From positions 868,001-932,000 of the forward strand of contig NC_008609.1 in the NCBI RefSeq assembly GCF_000015045.1: a stretch of DNA of 64,000 bases, in the 5' to 3' direction. Source of the DNA: Pelobacter propionicus DSM 2379. GTDB taxonomy: Bacteria > Desulfobacterota > Desulfuromonadia > Geobacterales > Pseudopelobacteraceae. The notes below the pieces were generated by a model. That model saw only the letters and a program-made list of their open reading frames with translations, ran no database searches and was not told the DNA's origin. Below are positions 44,180 to 53,362 of the stretch, piece after piece. The position numbers and the translations under genes were made by a program. Within the stretch, counting starts at the first letter, position 1. The number at the start of each line of letters is the position of its first letter.

Positions 44180-45256
44180 TTAGGCGAGGATTTCGCCCAG
44201 GCATTCCAGCAGACGAGCGTTTTCCGCTTCCGTGCGCACGGCCACGCGGAAGAAGCGGTTGGAGAGACCAGCGAAGCTGCTGCAGTCGCGGATCAGGATC
44301 TGCTTTTCCACCAGCCGCTCTTTCAGCTCACTGGAGGTGATGGTGGCGTCCAACTCCACCAGCAGGAAGTTGGCGCTGGAGGGGTAGACGGTGAGTTGGG
44401 GGAAGTCGGAGAGCGCCTGGCCGAGTGCCTGGCGCAGTTCGGTGACATACTCCACGGAGCGTCGGGCATATTCCCCGTCATTCAGGGCGGCTATGCCAGC
44501 CACCTGGGCCAGGGTGTTGACGCTCCAGGGGCCGCCCATGGAGGTCAGGCGTTCGATCAGGGATGGCGCGGCCATGGCGTATCCCAGCCGCAGGCCGGGT
44601 ATGCCGTAGAACTTGGTCATGGAGCGCAGCACGATGCCATGATCCGAGGCGATGATGATATCTTTGGCCGAGGCCTGCTCGCAGAAATCCATGAAGGCCT
44701 CGTCCAGCACCAGGAAAGTGTCCGTGTCCTTACAGAGGGCGTAGACCTGCTCCACCAGTTCCCGCGGGTAGAGGGTGCCGCTGGGGTTGCCCGGGTTGCA
44801 CAGGTAGAGGGCGTCGTAATCCTCGGCCAGTGCATTGGCCAATGTACCCAAATCCAGGGAGAAGTTGTCGCTTGGCGAGAGGATCAGGTGACGCACCTCG
44901 CAGTGGTGCTGCAACAGGGCATAGGCGTATTCGCTGAAGGAGGGGGAGACGATCAGGGCGCTCTTGCCCGGCAGCAGGGAAGGCAGGTTGTAGATGGTCT
45001 CAGTGGAGCCGTTGGCGATGGCGAAGTACTCCGGCGGGACACCGTGGACCTGGGAGAGGGTCTGCCTCAGCTCGCCGCAATCGTTGTCCGGGTAGTGCAC
45101 CAGGCTGTCCAGCGCCTGGGTGATGGCCTCCCTGACCCGGGGGGAGATGCCCAGCGGGTTGATGCTGGCCGAGAAGTCGATGGAATCGGCGGGGGAAAAG
45201 CCGCGCTGGCGGGCCAGGGAAAACAGGTTGCCGCCGTGCTCATAGCTGTGTGACAT
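44180..45256 (-). CDS. cobD: Threonine-phosphate decarboxylase (CobD/CobC-like aminotransferase fold)
   Basis: A 358-residue PLP enzyme of the fold-type I family. HGGN (residues 7-10) is the N-terminal motif of this subfamily; NPGNPSG (substrate loop) and SMTKFYGIPGLRLGYA (PLP lysine) follow. In cobalamin synthesis it makes aminopropanol phosphate for the CbiB step, which is encoded next door (17-base overlap). A histidinol-phosphate aminotransferase is the related alternative, but operon context decides against it. Confidence 0.9.
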   Translation of the reverse strand: MSHSYEHGGNLFSLARQRGFSPADSIDFSASINPLGISPRVREAITQALDSLVHYPDNDCGELRQTLSQVHGVPPEYFAIANGSTETIYNLPSLLPGKSALIVSPSFSEYAYALLQHHCEVRHLILSPSDNFSLDLGTLANALAEDYDALYLCNPGNPSGTLYPRELVEQVYALCKDTDTFLVLDEAFMDFCEQASAKDIIIASDHGIVLRSMTKFYGIPGLRLGYAMAAPSLIERLTSMGGPWSVNTLAQVAGIAALNDGEYARRSVEYVTELRQALGQALSDFPQLTVYPSSANFLLVELDATITSSELKERLVEKQILIRDCSSFAGLSNRFFRVAVRTEAENARLLECLGEILA

Positions 45257-46211
45257 GGATACCTCTCAGGAGTGCGGCCGTTGCCAGGGAGATGACGGCC
45301 ATGGCAAGGGTGGTGGCGTACATCAGTCTGATCATGCCGCGATAGGCCTGGCCGTCTATGCTGCGCAGCGGGTCGCCGATGAACTGCTTGACCGACAGCA
45401 GGCCGCCGTAGGTGGATGGCCCTCCCAAGCGTATTCCCAGGGCGCCGGCCGCAGCCGACTCGGGGTGGGCGCTGTTGGGTGAGGGGTGGTTCAGCCGGTC
45501 CCGCAGGGCTATGCTGGCCGCGTTAGCCTGGGAGAGGCCGATCAGCGGCGCGACCATGACCATCAGCAGGGCGGTCAGGCGGGCCGGGATGTAGTTCACC
45601 AGGTCGTCCATGCGGGCCGAGGCCCACCCGAGGCGCAGGTAGCGCTCGTTTTTGTAGCCCACCATGGAGTCCAGGGTGCTGACCGCCTTGAAGGCCATGC
45701 CGGCCACCGGTCCCCCCAGGGCCAGCCAGAACAGGGGAGCGATGATGCCGTCGGTGGTGTTTTCGGCCACGGTTTCGATCAGGGCGCGCCAGATCTCCTC
45801 TTCATCCAGATCAACGGTGTCGCGGCCGACGATGTAGGAGAGTTTGACGCGTGCGCTGGCAATGTCGCCGGCGTCGAGGGCATCGGCCACCAGGCATGAC
45901 TCGCGCTGCAGGGAACGCGCCGCCAGGCAGGTGGAGCTGAGCAGGGCGGCAACCATGAGCCCCGCCAAGGCGTGCAGTCGGGCCGAGCCCCACACCATCA
46001 GCCAGGTGACCGAGGCGGCAGAGGTAACGGTCAGGGCCAGCAGCAGCACACCGGCAATGCGCTCGTTGGCCATGCATCTGCGCAGCAGTGTCTCCAGGAA
46101 GGTGATCAGGCGTCCGATCATCACCACCGGGTGGGGCAGCCAGCGCGGATCACCCAGGCACAGGTCCAGCAGCAGCGCCAGGGCCAGGACGGTGGGGTCA
46201 GGCTGGATCAC
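45240..46211 (-). CDS. cbiB: Adenosylcobinamide-phosphate synthase
   Basis: A 323-residue membrane protein with several hydrophobic segments. Family motifs include LDLCLGDPRWLPHPV near the N-terminus, YIVGRDTVDLDEEE, VETVAENTTDGIIAPLF-type sequence and the Pro/Ser-rich SPNSAHPESAAAGAL, with GGPSTYGG towards the end. It attaches aminopropanol phosphate to adenosylcobyric acid. The stop overlaps the decarboxylase start by 17 bases and its start overlaps the cobJ-cobQ gene by 14 bases. Confidence 0.92.
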   Translation of the reverse strand: MIQPDPTVLALALLLDLCLGDPRWLPHPVVMIGRLITFLETLLRRCMANERIAGVLLLALTVTSAASVTWLMVWGSARLHALAGLMVAALLSSTCLAARSLQRESCLVADALDAGDIASARVKLSYIVGRDTVDLDEEEIWRALIETVAENTTDGIIAPLFWLALGGPVAGMAFKAVSTLDSMVGYKNERYLRLGWASARMDDLVNYIPARLTALLMVMVAPLIGLSQANAASIALRDRLNHPSPNSAHPESAAAGALGIRLGGPSTYGGLLSVKQFIGDPLRSIDGQAYRGMIRLMYATTLAMAVISLATAALLRGIHVTQL

Positions 46212-48531
46212 GGGGCAGTCCGCAGATTTCCAGCAGCTTCGGCATGTCCAGATGCCGCTCCATGTGGCAGGAGAGCAGGTCGAAGGGGTCGCTGACAGGC
46301 TGGCGAGTCTCCTCCCGTTGCAGCGGCATCCCCTTTTCGCTCCTGATTGCGTTCAGATAGCTGTCCCGGAAGCGGGCGTTGTCGAAGATGCCGTGCAGAT
46401 AGGTGCCGAAGACCCGGCCGCCTTGCGAGACGCAACCGTCCTGGATATCCACGTCGCTGTCACCGCGCCGGAAGATGCGGGCAAAGGGACGGGGGGTATG
46501 GAGGTAATCCGTTCTTCCCATGTGAATCTCGTATCCGCTGAGCTCGCCGTCGCAATCGGGGGCGATGGCCCGTCCCGGCTGTTCCAGGCGTGCCCAGGCC
46601 TGGTGGGTCTCCTTGTCCAACAGCATGGTAGTCTCCACCGGCAGCAGGGCTAAACCCTCGGCCTCGGGCAGGGACGATTCCACCCGCTGGGGGTCCAGTA
46701 CCCGTTGACCCAGCATCTGGTAGCCCCCGCAGATGCCGATGATCCGCCCCCTGAAGGCGGCGATGGCATCGAGGAGTCCCTCTTCTTTGAGGAAGAGCAG
46801 GTCTCCGATGGTGGATTTGCTCCCCGGGATGATCAGGACGTCCAGTTCCTCCAGCTGTTCCGGCTTGCGGACGTAACTCAGGATCACATCTGCTTCGGCA
46901 TGCAGCTGGTCGAAATCGGTGAAGTTGGAAATGCGCGGCAGTCGGATGATGCCGATCCTGATCTGTCGGCCATCCTTCTGGGCCGCCATTTTGGCCTCCT
47001 GGCTGAGGATGACGCTGTCCTCGGCCGGCAGGCAGAGTTCGGACAGCCAGGGGAGCACCCCCAGCACCGGCACGCCGGTGCGCTCCTGGATGAAGTCGAT
47101 GCCCGGGGTCAGGATTGAAGCGTCGCCGCGGAACTTGTTGATGATCACCCCCTTGATGTAGTACCGCTCCAGGGGGTCCAGCAGGTCCAGGGTGCCGGCG
47201 ATCTGGGCGAACACGCCGCCCCGGTCGATGTCGGCCACCAGGATCACCGGGCAGCGGGCCATCAGGGCGATCTTAAGGTTGGCGATGTCGTTGTCCTTGA
47301 GGTTGATCTCGGAGATGCTGCCGGCCCCCTCCAGGACGATGAATTCGTAGGCCTGGCGCAGGTTCTGGAAGCTCTCTCTGATTCTCTCCAGAGCCTGGGG
47401 CTTGTAGCTGTCGTATTCCCGTACGTTCATGTTGGCCACCGGCCGTCCCTGCACGACGACCTGGCTGCCGGTGTCGGAGTTGGGCTTGAGCAGCACCGGA
47501 TTCATGTCGGTGTGGGGCGGGATGTTGCAGGCCTGGGCCTGCATGGCCTGGGCGCGCCCCACCTCGCCCCCCTCGGCGGTGACGAAGGAGTTGTTGGACA
47601 TGTTCTGGGACTTGAAGGGGGCCACGGTCAGGCCGCGTCTGATCAGGGAACGGCAGAAGCCGGCGGTGAGGATGGATTTGCCCACATCCGATGCGGTGCC
47701 GCAGAACATCAGCGCCCGTCCGTCGGGGAGCGGCCCGTCCGGTGGCGTTGCCGTCAGCGGTGAGGCTGCGTCGACGTACTTGCGGGCATAGCCGCGCGGC
47801 GTCACCATGCGGCCCCGGCTGTCGATGAAGCTACTGGCATTGCCGATGATCACGATGGTGGACATGTCGATGTCGTGGCTCAGCAGTTCTCCCAGGGTGG
47901 TGACCGTGGCGTTCTGGTCATGTCGGCAGGCGTTGCGGACGATGCCGGCAGGCGTCTCGGGTGGGCGGGAGGCCAGGATGATCCTGGCCGCCTCTTCGAT
48001 CTGGGTGACGCGGCTCTTGCTGCGCGGGTTGTAGAGGGCGATGACGAAGTCCGCCCGTGCCGCGGCTTCCAGTCTGCAGCGGATCAGCTCCCAGGGGGTT
48101 AGCAGGTCGGAGAGGGAGATGACCGAGAAGTCGTGCATCAGCGGGGCGCCCAGGACCGATGCCGCCGCCTGGACGGCCGAGATGCCGGGGATGACCCGTA
48201 CGTCCGGCTGGGGTGCCGCGGCATCCGCAGTTGTCTCGCTTTCCAGTAGTTCGAATACCAGTCCTGCCATGCCGTAAATGCCTGCGTCGCCACCCGAGAC
48301 CAGGCAGACAGTCTCTCCTTGGCGTGCCCTGTGGATGGCCTCGCGGCAGCGCTCAACCTCGCGCATCATTCCGGTGGCGACGGTCTGCCTGTCCTGGATG
48401 AGCGACCTGATCTGCTCGATATAGTTGTCGTAACCGACGATGACCGTTGACGCGGCAATGGCCTGTCGTGCGGCGTCGGTGAGGTGTTCAACGGCCCCGG
48501 GACCGCTACCAATAATATAGAGTGATGCCAT
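46198..48531 (-). CDS. cobJ-cobQ: Fusion of precorrin-3B C17-methyltransferase and cobyric acid synthase
   Basis: A 777-residue protein in two parts. Residues 1-255 are a CobJ-type tetrapyrrole methylase (YIIGSGPGAVEHLT, LVSGGDAGIYGMAG, IALYNPRSKSR, TIVIIGNASSF). A short linker leads to residues 272-777, a CobQ/CbiP glutamine amidotransferase (FCGTASDVGKSILTAGFCR P-loop, IVLEGAGSISEINL, ICGGYQMLGQRV with the nucleophile position shown as Gly-Gly-Tyr in the amidase-like domain). The two enzymes act at distant steps of the corrin pathway, so the fusion is unusual. First gene of the operon, with no cobalamin riboswitch seen upstream. Confidence 0.9.
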   Translation of the reverse strand: MASLYIIGSGPGAVEHLTDAARQAIAASTVIVGYDNYIEQIRSLIQDRQTVATGMMREVERCREAIHRARQGETVCLVSGGDAGIYGMAGLVFELLESETTADAAAPQPDVRVIPGISAVQAAASVLGAPLMHDFSVISLSDLLTPWELIRCRLEAAARADFVIALYNPRSKSRVTQIEEAARIILASRPPETPAGIVRNACRHDQNATVTTLGELLSHDIDMSTIVIIGNASSFIDSRGRMVTPRGYARKYVDAASPLTATPPDGPLPDGRALMFCGTASDVGKSILTAGFCRSLIRRGLTVAPFKSQNMSNNSFVTAEGGEVGRAQAMQAQACNIPPHTDMNPVLLKPNSDTGSQVVVQGRPVANMNVREYDSYKPQALERIRESFQNLRQAYEFIVLEGAGSISEINLKDNDIANLKIALMARCPVILVADIDRGGVFAQIAGTLDLLDPLERYYIKGVIINKFRGDASILTPGIDFIQERTGVPVLGVLPWLSELCLPAEDSVILSQEAKMAAQKDGRQIRIGIIRLPRISNFTDFDQLHAEADVILSYVRKPEQLEELDVLIIPGSKSTIGDLLFLKEEGLLDAIAAFRGRIIGICGGYQMLGQRVLDPQRVESSLPEAEGLALLPVETTMLLDKETHQAWARLEQPGRAIAPDCDGELSGYEIHMGRTDYLHTPRPFARIFRRGDSDVDIQDGCVSQGGRVFGTYLHGIFDNARFRDSYLNAIRSEKGMPLQREETRQPVSDPFDLLSCHMERHLDMPKLLEICGLPRDPA

Positions 48532-48659
48532 GCTGTTCCTTCTGTGCGCGAAGTGTGGGTCCTGTTCGTGTGCAAACGATCGGCTGGGAGGGAAAAATCG
48601 ACGAATTATGACACGTCAGCTTGTGGGGATGCAAGCCCGAATTGGTCAGACAGGGAGGG

Positions 48660-49436
48660 TCAGGCCGTGAAGGATGCGTAGAGCTGTTTGACGCGCGTCA
48701 GGTAGGTGCGGGTTTCTCGCGGCAGGCGGTCGGGATGCCTGTCCACATTGCCCGGCCCCCAGTTGTAGGCTGCCAGGGTTGATTCCAGGTCGCCGTTGTA
48801 GCGGTTGAGCAGGTCGCGGAGAAAGCGCGTCCCGGCCATGACGTTCTGCTCCGGGTCGAAGGAGTCGCTTACCCCCAGGCCGCGGGCGGTGGCGGGCATG
48901 AGCTGCATCAGTCCCCGTGCGCCGGCGCTGGAGACCGCCCGTGGGTTGAAGTCGCTCTCGGCCTTGATGACCGCCTTGATTAGCCCCGTGTCGACACCGT
49001 AATGCCGGGATGCCTTGGCGATGATCGGCTCGAGCCACTGGCTGTTGCTCGGCAGGCTGGCGGATTGGGTGCCTGAGTCCGGCAGCGGTTGCGGCTTGGT
49101 CGATGACTGATCCGACGATGCGTCTGCCTCGGCCTGGGTGGCGCGGTAGGAGTCGAGCAGGGACTGGACAAGGGATGACTGGCGGCTGAAGGGTTGGGGG
49201 GGCGGGCTGTTGTCGGCCGGTTTGTCTCCGGCCAGGGCCAGGGTTGAGTGGAGCATCTGCAGGTTGAGCGTTTCCGCCAGAGCCTGGGCGTTGGTGGGGG
49301 TGACGACGGTATTCTCAAGAGCTGCATCCAACTTTCCGGCAAAGGCGGTGTCTGTCTCGACGCTGGACCGCTCCTGGGGCGCCTGTGCAAGAAGGGCCGA
49401 GAGCAGCGATGGCTTTTCGCTGATGCTGATGGGCAT
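48660..49436 (-). CDS. Lytic transglycosylase (SLT domain), possibly flagellum-related
   Basis: A 258-residue protein. Residues 1-130 are low-complexity and polar (Gln/Ser/Pro-rich) without a signal peptide. The C-terminal SLT domain (about 133-250) has the catalytic Glu in VIKAESDFNPRAVS and the motifs GLMQLMPATARGLG, NVMAGTRFLRDLL and LAAYNWGPGNVD. The absence of a signal peptide resembles FlgJ-type enzymes exported by the flagellar apparatus. It lies 8 bases after the interrupted sigma-54 regulator gene and was probably its operon partner. Confidence 0.85.
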   Translation of the reverse strand: MPISISEKPSLLSALLAQAPQERSSVETDTAFAGKLDAALENTVVTPTNAQALAETLNLQMLHSTLALAGDKPADNSPPPQPFSRQSSLVQSLLDSYRATQAEADASSDQSSTKPQPLPDSGTQSASLPSNSQWLEPIIAKASRHYGVDTGLIKAVIKAESDFNPRAVSSAGARGLMQLMPATARGLGVSDSFDPEQNVMAGTRFLRDLLNRYNGDLESTLAAYNWGPGNVDRHPDRLPRETRTYLTRVKQLYASFTA

Positions 49437-50122
49437 GGCGGTTCCTATTCCTCGACGAAGACCAGATTCTTCTTCTTCAGTTTCTCGATCAAGGTGGTCC
49501 TTTTCAGGTTGAGCAGTTCGGCGGCCTCTTTTTTGTTGCCCCCGGTGCGGGCCAGGGCCTGGAGGATCAGGTTGTTTTCAAACTGCTCCACCACTGTGTT
49601 GAGGCAGATGCCTTGCGCCGGGAGTGTGCTCTCCTCCTGAATCGCTGGCGCCTGGAGCCTGACCCGGTTGCTGGAGAGGTATTTTTCGGGCAGATCGTTG
49701 GGGGTGATGACGCCGCTGTTCTTGATGATCACCAGGCGCTCCACCAGGTTCTCAAGTTCCCTGACATTGCCCGGCCAGCTGTAATTGCACAGTATTTCCA
49801 GCGCTTCACGGGAGAACCCTTTTACCGAATACCTGCTGTTGTCGTTGAAGATGGTCAGAAAGTTGTGAATCAGGAGTGGGATGTCCTCTCTGCGCTCCCG
49901 CAGCGGCGGTATGGTGACCGGTATGACCGACAGGCGGTAATAGAGGTCTTCCCGGAAATTCCCGTTTTCCACCAGCTCTTCAAGGTTCCTGTTGGTTGCG
50001 GCGACAATGCGCACATCTACTTTCTGGCATTTGGCCGATCCGACCGGTTCGAACTCCCTGGCCTGCAGCACCCGTAGCAACTTGACCTGGAGGGCAGCCT
50101 TCATGTCACCGATCTCGTCCAG

Positions 50123-51799
50123 GAGTCTGTCGGGCTTAACGCATTCAGCCGTCATCTCCAGGGCGTTTTCAATTGGTTAACCTGCTGTATTTATTGAATA
50201 AGTCGTCAGCTTTAGCTTGCGTTTTCTTGGTGTATCCCGTATATTTGTCCGGTAATATCAACTGGTTAGGTATCGGGGTTGACTATGAAATCAAAGTTTA
50301 TTGAAGTTGACCGGGAAACACCCTATCTGCTCCCGCCATCGCTGCAGGATTGGCTACCAGAAAAGCACTTGGCCCGGTTTGTGGTCGAAATTGTCGAACA
50401 GCTCGACCTGCGCTCTTTGAAAGCTACCTATGCCGGCCGAGGCTCGCAGCCCTATAACCCTGAGATGCTGGTAGCATTGTTGTTTTACGGTTATGCGACA
50501 GGCGTATTCTCCAGCCGGAAGCTTGAGCGCAGCACCTACGACTCCGTGGCATTCCGGTTCATAGCGGCAAACAGTCATCCTGACCACGATACCATTGCCA
50601 CCTTCCGCCGGCGTTTTCTGCCGCAACTGAACAAGCTGTTTGCCCAGATTCTGCTGATCGCTCATCAGATGGAGGTGCTGAAACTGGGCAACGTTAGTTT
50701 GGATGGCAGCAAAATCAAGGCGAACGCCTCCAAGCACAAGGCGCTGAGCTATGAGCATGCCTGCAAGCTTGAAGAGCAGATCAAGGCTGAGGTTGGCGAA
50801 CTGCTCAAAAAGGCCGAGGCAGCGGACCGTGCCGATATTCCGGACGGCATGAACATCCCCGAAGAACTGGAACGTCGGGAAAAGCGTCTTTCCGCCATTG
50901 CCGCAGCCAAGGTCGAGATCGAAAAACGAGCCGCTGAGCGCCATGCTCGTGAACAGGCCGCTTATGAGAAGAAAGTCGCCGAACGGGCCAAGAAGGAGCA
51001 GGCAACGGGCAAGAAGGCCAAGGGGAAAGAGCCGAAACCGCCCAAATCCGGCCCCACTGCCAAAGATCAGGTCAATCTGACCGATGAAGAGTCGCGGATC
51101 ATGCCGACCTCCGGTGGCGGATTCGAGCAGACTTACAACGCCCAGGCCGGTGTGGATACAGCATCAAAGCTCATCGTTTCGGCCCATGTTACCCAGAATC
51201 CCAATGACAAACAGGAGCTGACACCGACCCTGGAGAACCTGGCGGCGCTGCCTGAGAAGCTTGGCAAGGCAACCGATCTGGTAGCTGACAGTGGCTACTT
51301 CAGCGAAACCAATGTAACTGCCTGTGAGGAGAACGGGATAACTCCCTACATTGCCGTAGACCGGCAGAGTCACAACGTGCCACTGATGGAGCGCTTTGCC
51401 GAACCGCCGCCGTTACCCGAAGATGCCGATTCCGTGGCCAGAATGAAGCATCGCCTGAAGACACCTTCCGGCAAGGCGATCTACGCCCAGCGAAAAGTCA
51501 CCTCGGAACCGGTCTTCGGCATCATCAAGGCGGTCATGGGATTCAGAAGCTTTCTTCTTCGTGGCTTTGAAGCAGTAAAAGGCGAATGGAACCTCGTCTG
51601 CATGGCCTACAACATCAAACGGCTGCATGTCTTGGCCGGATAGAATGAGAAATAGCGAAAATCAGCCTGTAATAACCGCAGTCATCGCTGAAAGGGCTGA
51701 ATTAACCAGGTTGCCGGTGGGAAGACGAACACATACGGAACTTTTTTAATCGGCTTGGCCACAAAAGAGGGCGCCCCTGAGGTCAAGCCCGACAGACTC
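50123..51799 (+). mobile_element. IS1182-type insertion sequence, copy B
   Basis: A 1677-bp element with the same ends as copy A (GAGTCTGTCGGGCTT at 50123 and its complement ending at 51799), here in plus orientation. The flanking direct repeat is CCAG (50119-50122 and 51800-51803). The target differs from the CTAG of copy A by one base. The two elements flank about 12.8 kb and are inverted relative to each other. Confidence 0.95.
50285..51643 (+). CDS. IS1182-family DDE transposase, copy B
   Basis: Encodes the same 452-residue protein as copy A, started at ATG 50285. The likely catalytic residues are in NVSLDGSKI, LVADSGYFSE and VTSEPVFGIIK. The gene reads in the opposite direction to the sigma-54 regulator it interrupts, so transposase transcription would not drive expression of the regulator's 3' part. 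Identity of both protein copies implies recent transposition. Confidence 0.95.
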   Translation: MKSKFIEVDRETPYLLPPSLQDWLPEKHLARFVVEIVEQLDLRSLKATYAGRGSQPYNPEMLVALLFYGYATGVFSSRKLERSTYDSVAFRFIAANSHPDHDTIATFRRRFLPQLNKLFAQILLIAHQMEVLKLGNVSLDGSKIKANASKHKALSYEHACKLEEQIKAEVGELLKKAEAADRADIPDGMNIPEELERREKRLSAIAAAKVEIEKRAAERHAREQAAYEKKVAERAKKEQATGKKAKGKEPKPPKSGPTAKDQVNLTDEESRIMPTSGGGFEQTYNAQAGVDTASKLIVSAHVTQNPNDKQELTPTLENLAALPEKLGKATDLVADSGYFSETNVTACEENGITPYIAVDRQSHNVPLMERFAEPPPLPEDADSVARMKHRLKTPSGKAIYAQRKVTSEPVFGIIKAVMGFRSFLLRGFEAVKGEWNLVCMAYNIKRLHVLAG

Positions 51800-52671
51800 C
51801 CAGGAAGAGTGTTCCCTTGTCGGCCATTTCAAAACGGCCGATGCGGTTGGCATGCGCTCCGGTAAAAGAACCCTTGACGTGGCCGAATAACTCGCTCTCC
51901 AGCAGGTCCTCAGGAATCGCCGCGCAGTTTATGGGGACGAAATTCTGATTCTTCCTGCCGCTAAGCTGGTGTATGGCACGTGCTGCAAGTTCCTTGCCGG
52001 TTCCCGACTCTCCCTGGATCAGGACCGTGGCGTTGGATTCGGCCACCTTTTCGATCATCTCGAACAGGTCCTGCATTGGTTTGCTTTTGCCGATGATCGA
52101 GGAACAGAGAATATTGGTCTGTTTATGTCCGTGCCCCTCGCCCTCCATCTGCCTCATGGCTTGATATTCTTCGGCGCGCATGACAATGCTCTCCAGTTCA
52201 TCAAGGTTGAGCGGCTTGGAAAGAAAGAAAACATTTCCTTTGCCGGGTTGCCGTGGAGGCAACTCCTCGCTTGCTCCGTAGATAACAAGTACCAGGAGGG
52301 GATTGGTCTCTTTGGCACGATCCCTGAATTCGGGAGCGATGGCGTTGAGATGGGACAGTTCGGCAATGACTATGCCGACCTGCTGTGTCTGGATGGCCGT
52401 ATAGAGAGAAGGTGCGTCTTCTCCCGTGATAACGTCGTACCCCTGGTAGGTTAAGAAAGCCGATACGAGATCGCGGCTTTTTCGGTCCCTGTCGGCGATG
52501 AAGATGCTTTTGTGGTTGTGCATTTTTTTCCAGTGTTGAACGGGGTGGAGGTGCCGGGCTAACAATGTTTGCTTAATGTATCGTTAGTGTCCTAAAAAGT
52601 CAATAAAATGACTTTCGGGTAAATTTGACACTGGTTTCCTTTGTGCGTCGAAGAATTATTAAAGATGCCGG

Positions 52672-52699
52672 TTGTCGCTAGGTATAATACGTCTATAAT
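52672..52699 (+). promoter_or_regulatory. Candidate sigma-70 promoter of the chemotaxis operon
   Basis: TTGTCG (52672-52677), a 16-bp spacer and TATAAT (52694-52699), in the 302-bp divergent region between the interrupted regulator and cheW. A leader of about 120 bases precedes cheW. I saw no convincing sigma-54 or sigma-28 site here. Confidence 0.6.
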
Positions 52700-52825
52700 G
52701 GATTCCGTGCCACGCTTGATTAAGATATGGTTTGCGTGGTAAGTTTGCTGCCTTGCGGTCCGAGGCAGATGTCTCGGCGGATAATTAATGACCCCTGTTT
52801 CGTACCATATACTGAGGAGGAAGCC

Positions 52826-53320
52826 ATGAGTAATGCACTGGTGCCGGTGAATTCAGATGAGGCGCGTGGAGAGCTGATCCAGCTTGTCAGCTTTAACCTT
52901 GATCAGGAAGAGTATGGAGTTGACGTACTGAAGGTCCGCGAAATAATTCGTGTGCCTGTTCTCACCAGGGTTCCCAATACGCCCCACTATGTGGATGGGG
53001 TCATCAATCTGCGCGGCAAGGTGATACCGATTATCAGCATGCGCAAGAAGTTCGGCCTGATGGAGACGGAAAACGACAAGCAGACCCGCATCATGGTCAT
53101 GGATGTTGACGGTGAGCTGATGGGGTTCACCGTTGATGCCGTCTCCGAGGTAATCCGTATTTCCGGCAGCGAGATACAGCCCTCTCCCGCGGTTGTGGCA
53201 AGCGGTATTGACCAGGAGTGTATCGCGGGGGTTATCAACCAGGCCGAGAGACTGCTGGTGCTGCTCGACCTGGAAAAGATGTTCTCTGCGGAAGAGAAGA
53301 ACGTTTTCAACATGCTGTAG
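52826..53320 (+). CDS. cheW: Chemotaxis coupling protein CheW
   Basis: A 164-residue protein; ATG 52826 follows GAGGAGG. The CheW fold is clear: LVSFNLDQEEYGVDVLKVREII, VPNTPHYVDGVINLRGKVIPI, and a second barrel with MGFTVDAVSEVIRI. It links chemoreceptors to the CheA kinase. First gene of the operon cheW-cheA-cheR-HDOD-cheB. The gap to cheA is 42 bases. Confidence 0.95.
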   Translation: MSNALVPVNSDEARGELIQLVSFNLDQEEYGVDVLKVREIIRVPVLTRVPNTPHYVDGVINLRGKVIPIISMRKKFGLMETENDKQTRIMVMDVDGELMGFTVDAVSEVIRISGSEIQPSPAVVASGIDQECIAGVINQAERLLVLLDLEKMFSAEEKNVFNML

Positions 53321-53362
53321 CCATTGCCAGGGTGTGTATCCAGATTTTTCTAGGAGCGTGAC

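Larger units (their letters stand above)
49445..52523 (-). pseudogene. Sigma-54 activator gene interrupted by IS copy B (FlrA/FleQ/FgrM-like)
   Basis: Removing the IS and one target repeat restores a 465-codon frame. The 5' part (52523 to 51800) encodes a receiver-like domain without a canonical phosphoacceptor Asp (IVIAELS; Glu in its place) and the start of the AAA+ domain (Walker A GESGTGKE; loop GSFTGA). The 3' part (50118 to 49445) continues from the second half of Walker B, then REDLYYRLSV, WPGNVRELEN and a Fis-type helix-turn-helix (EAAELLNLKRTTLIEKL). The break lies within GTLFLDE. Neighbouring chemotaxis and transglycosylase genes suggest flagellar control. Both halves may be expressed as fragments, but neither can be a working activator. 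Confidence 0.92.

Noticed and set aside
48532-48659. Cobalamin riboswitch before the cobalamin operon
   Set aside because: Only about 128 bases are available and no B12-box-like sequence is present.
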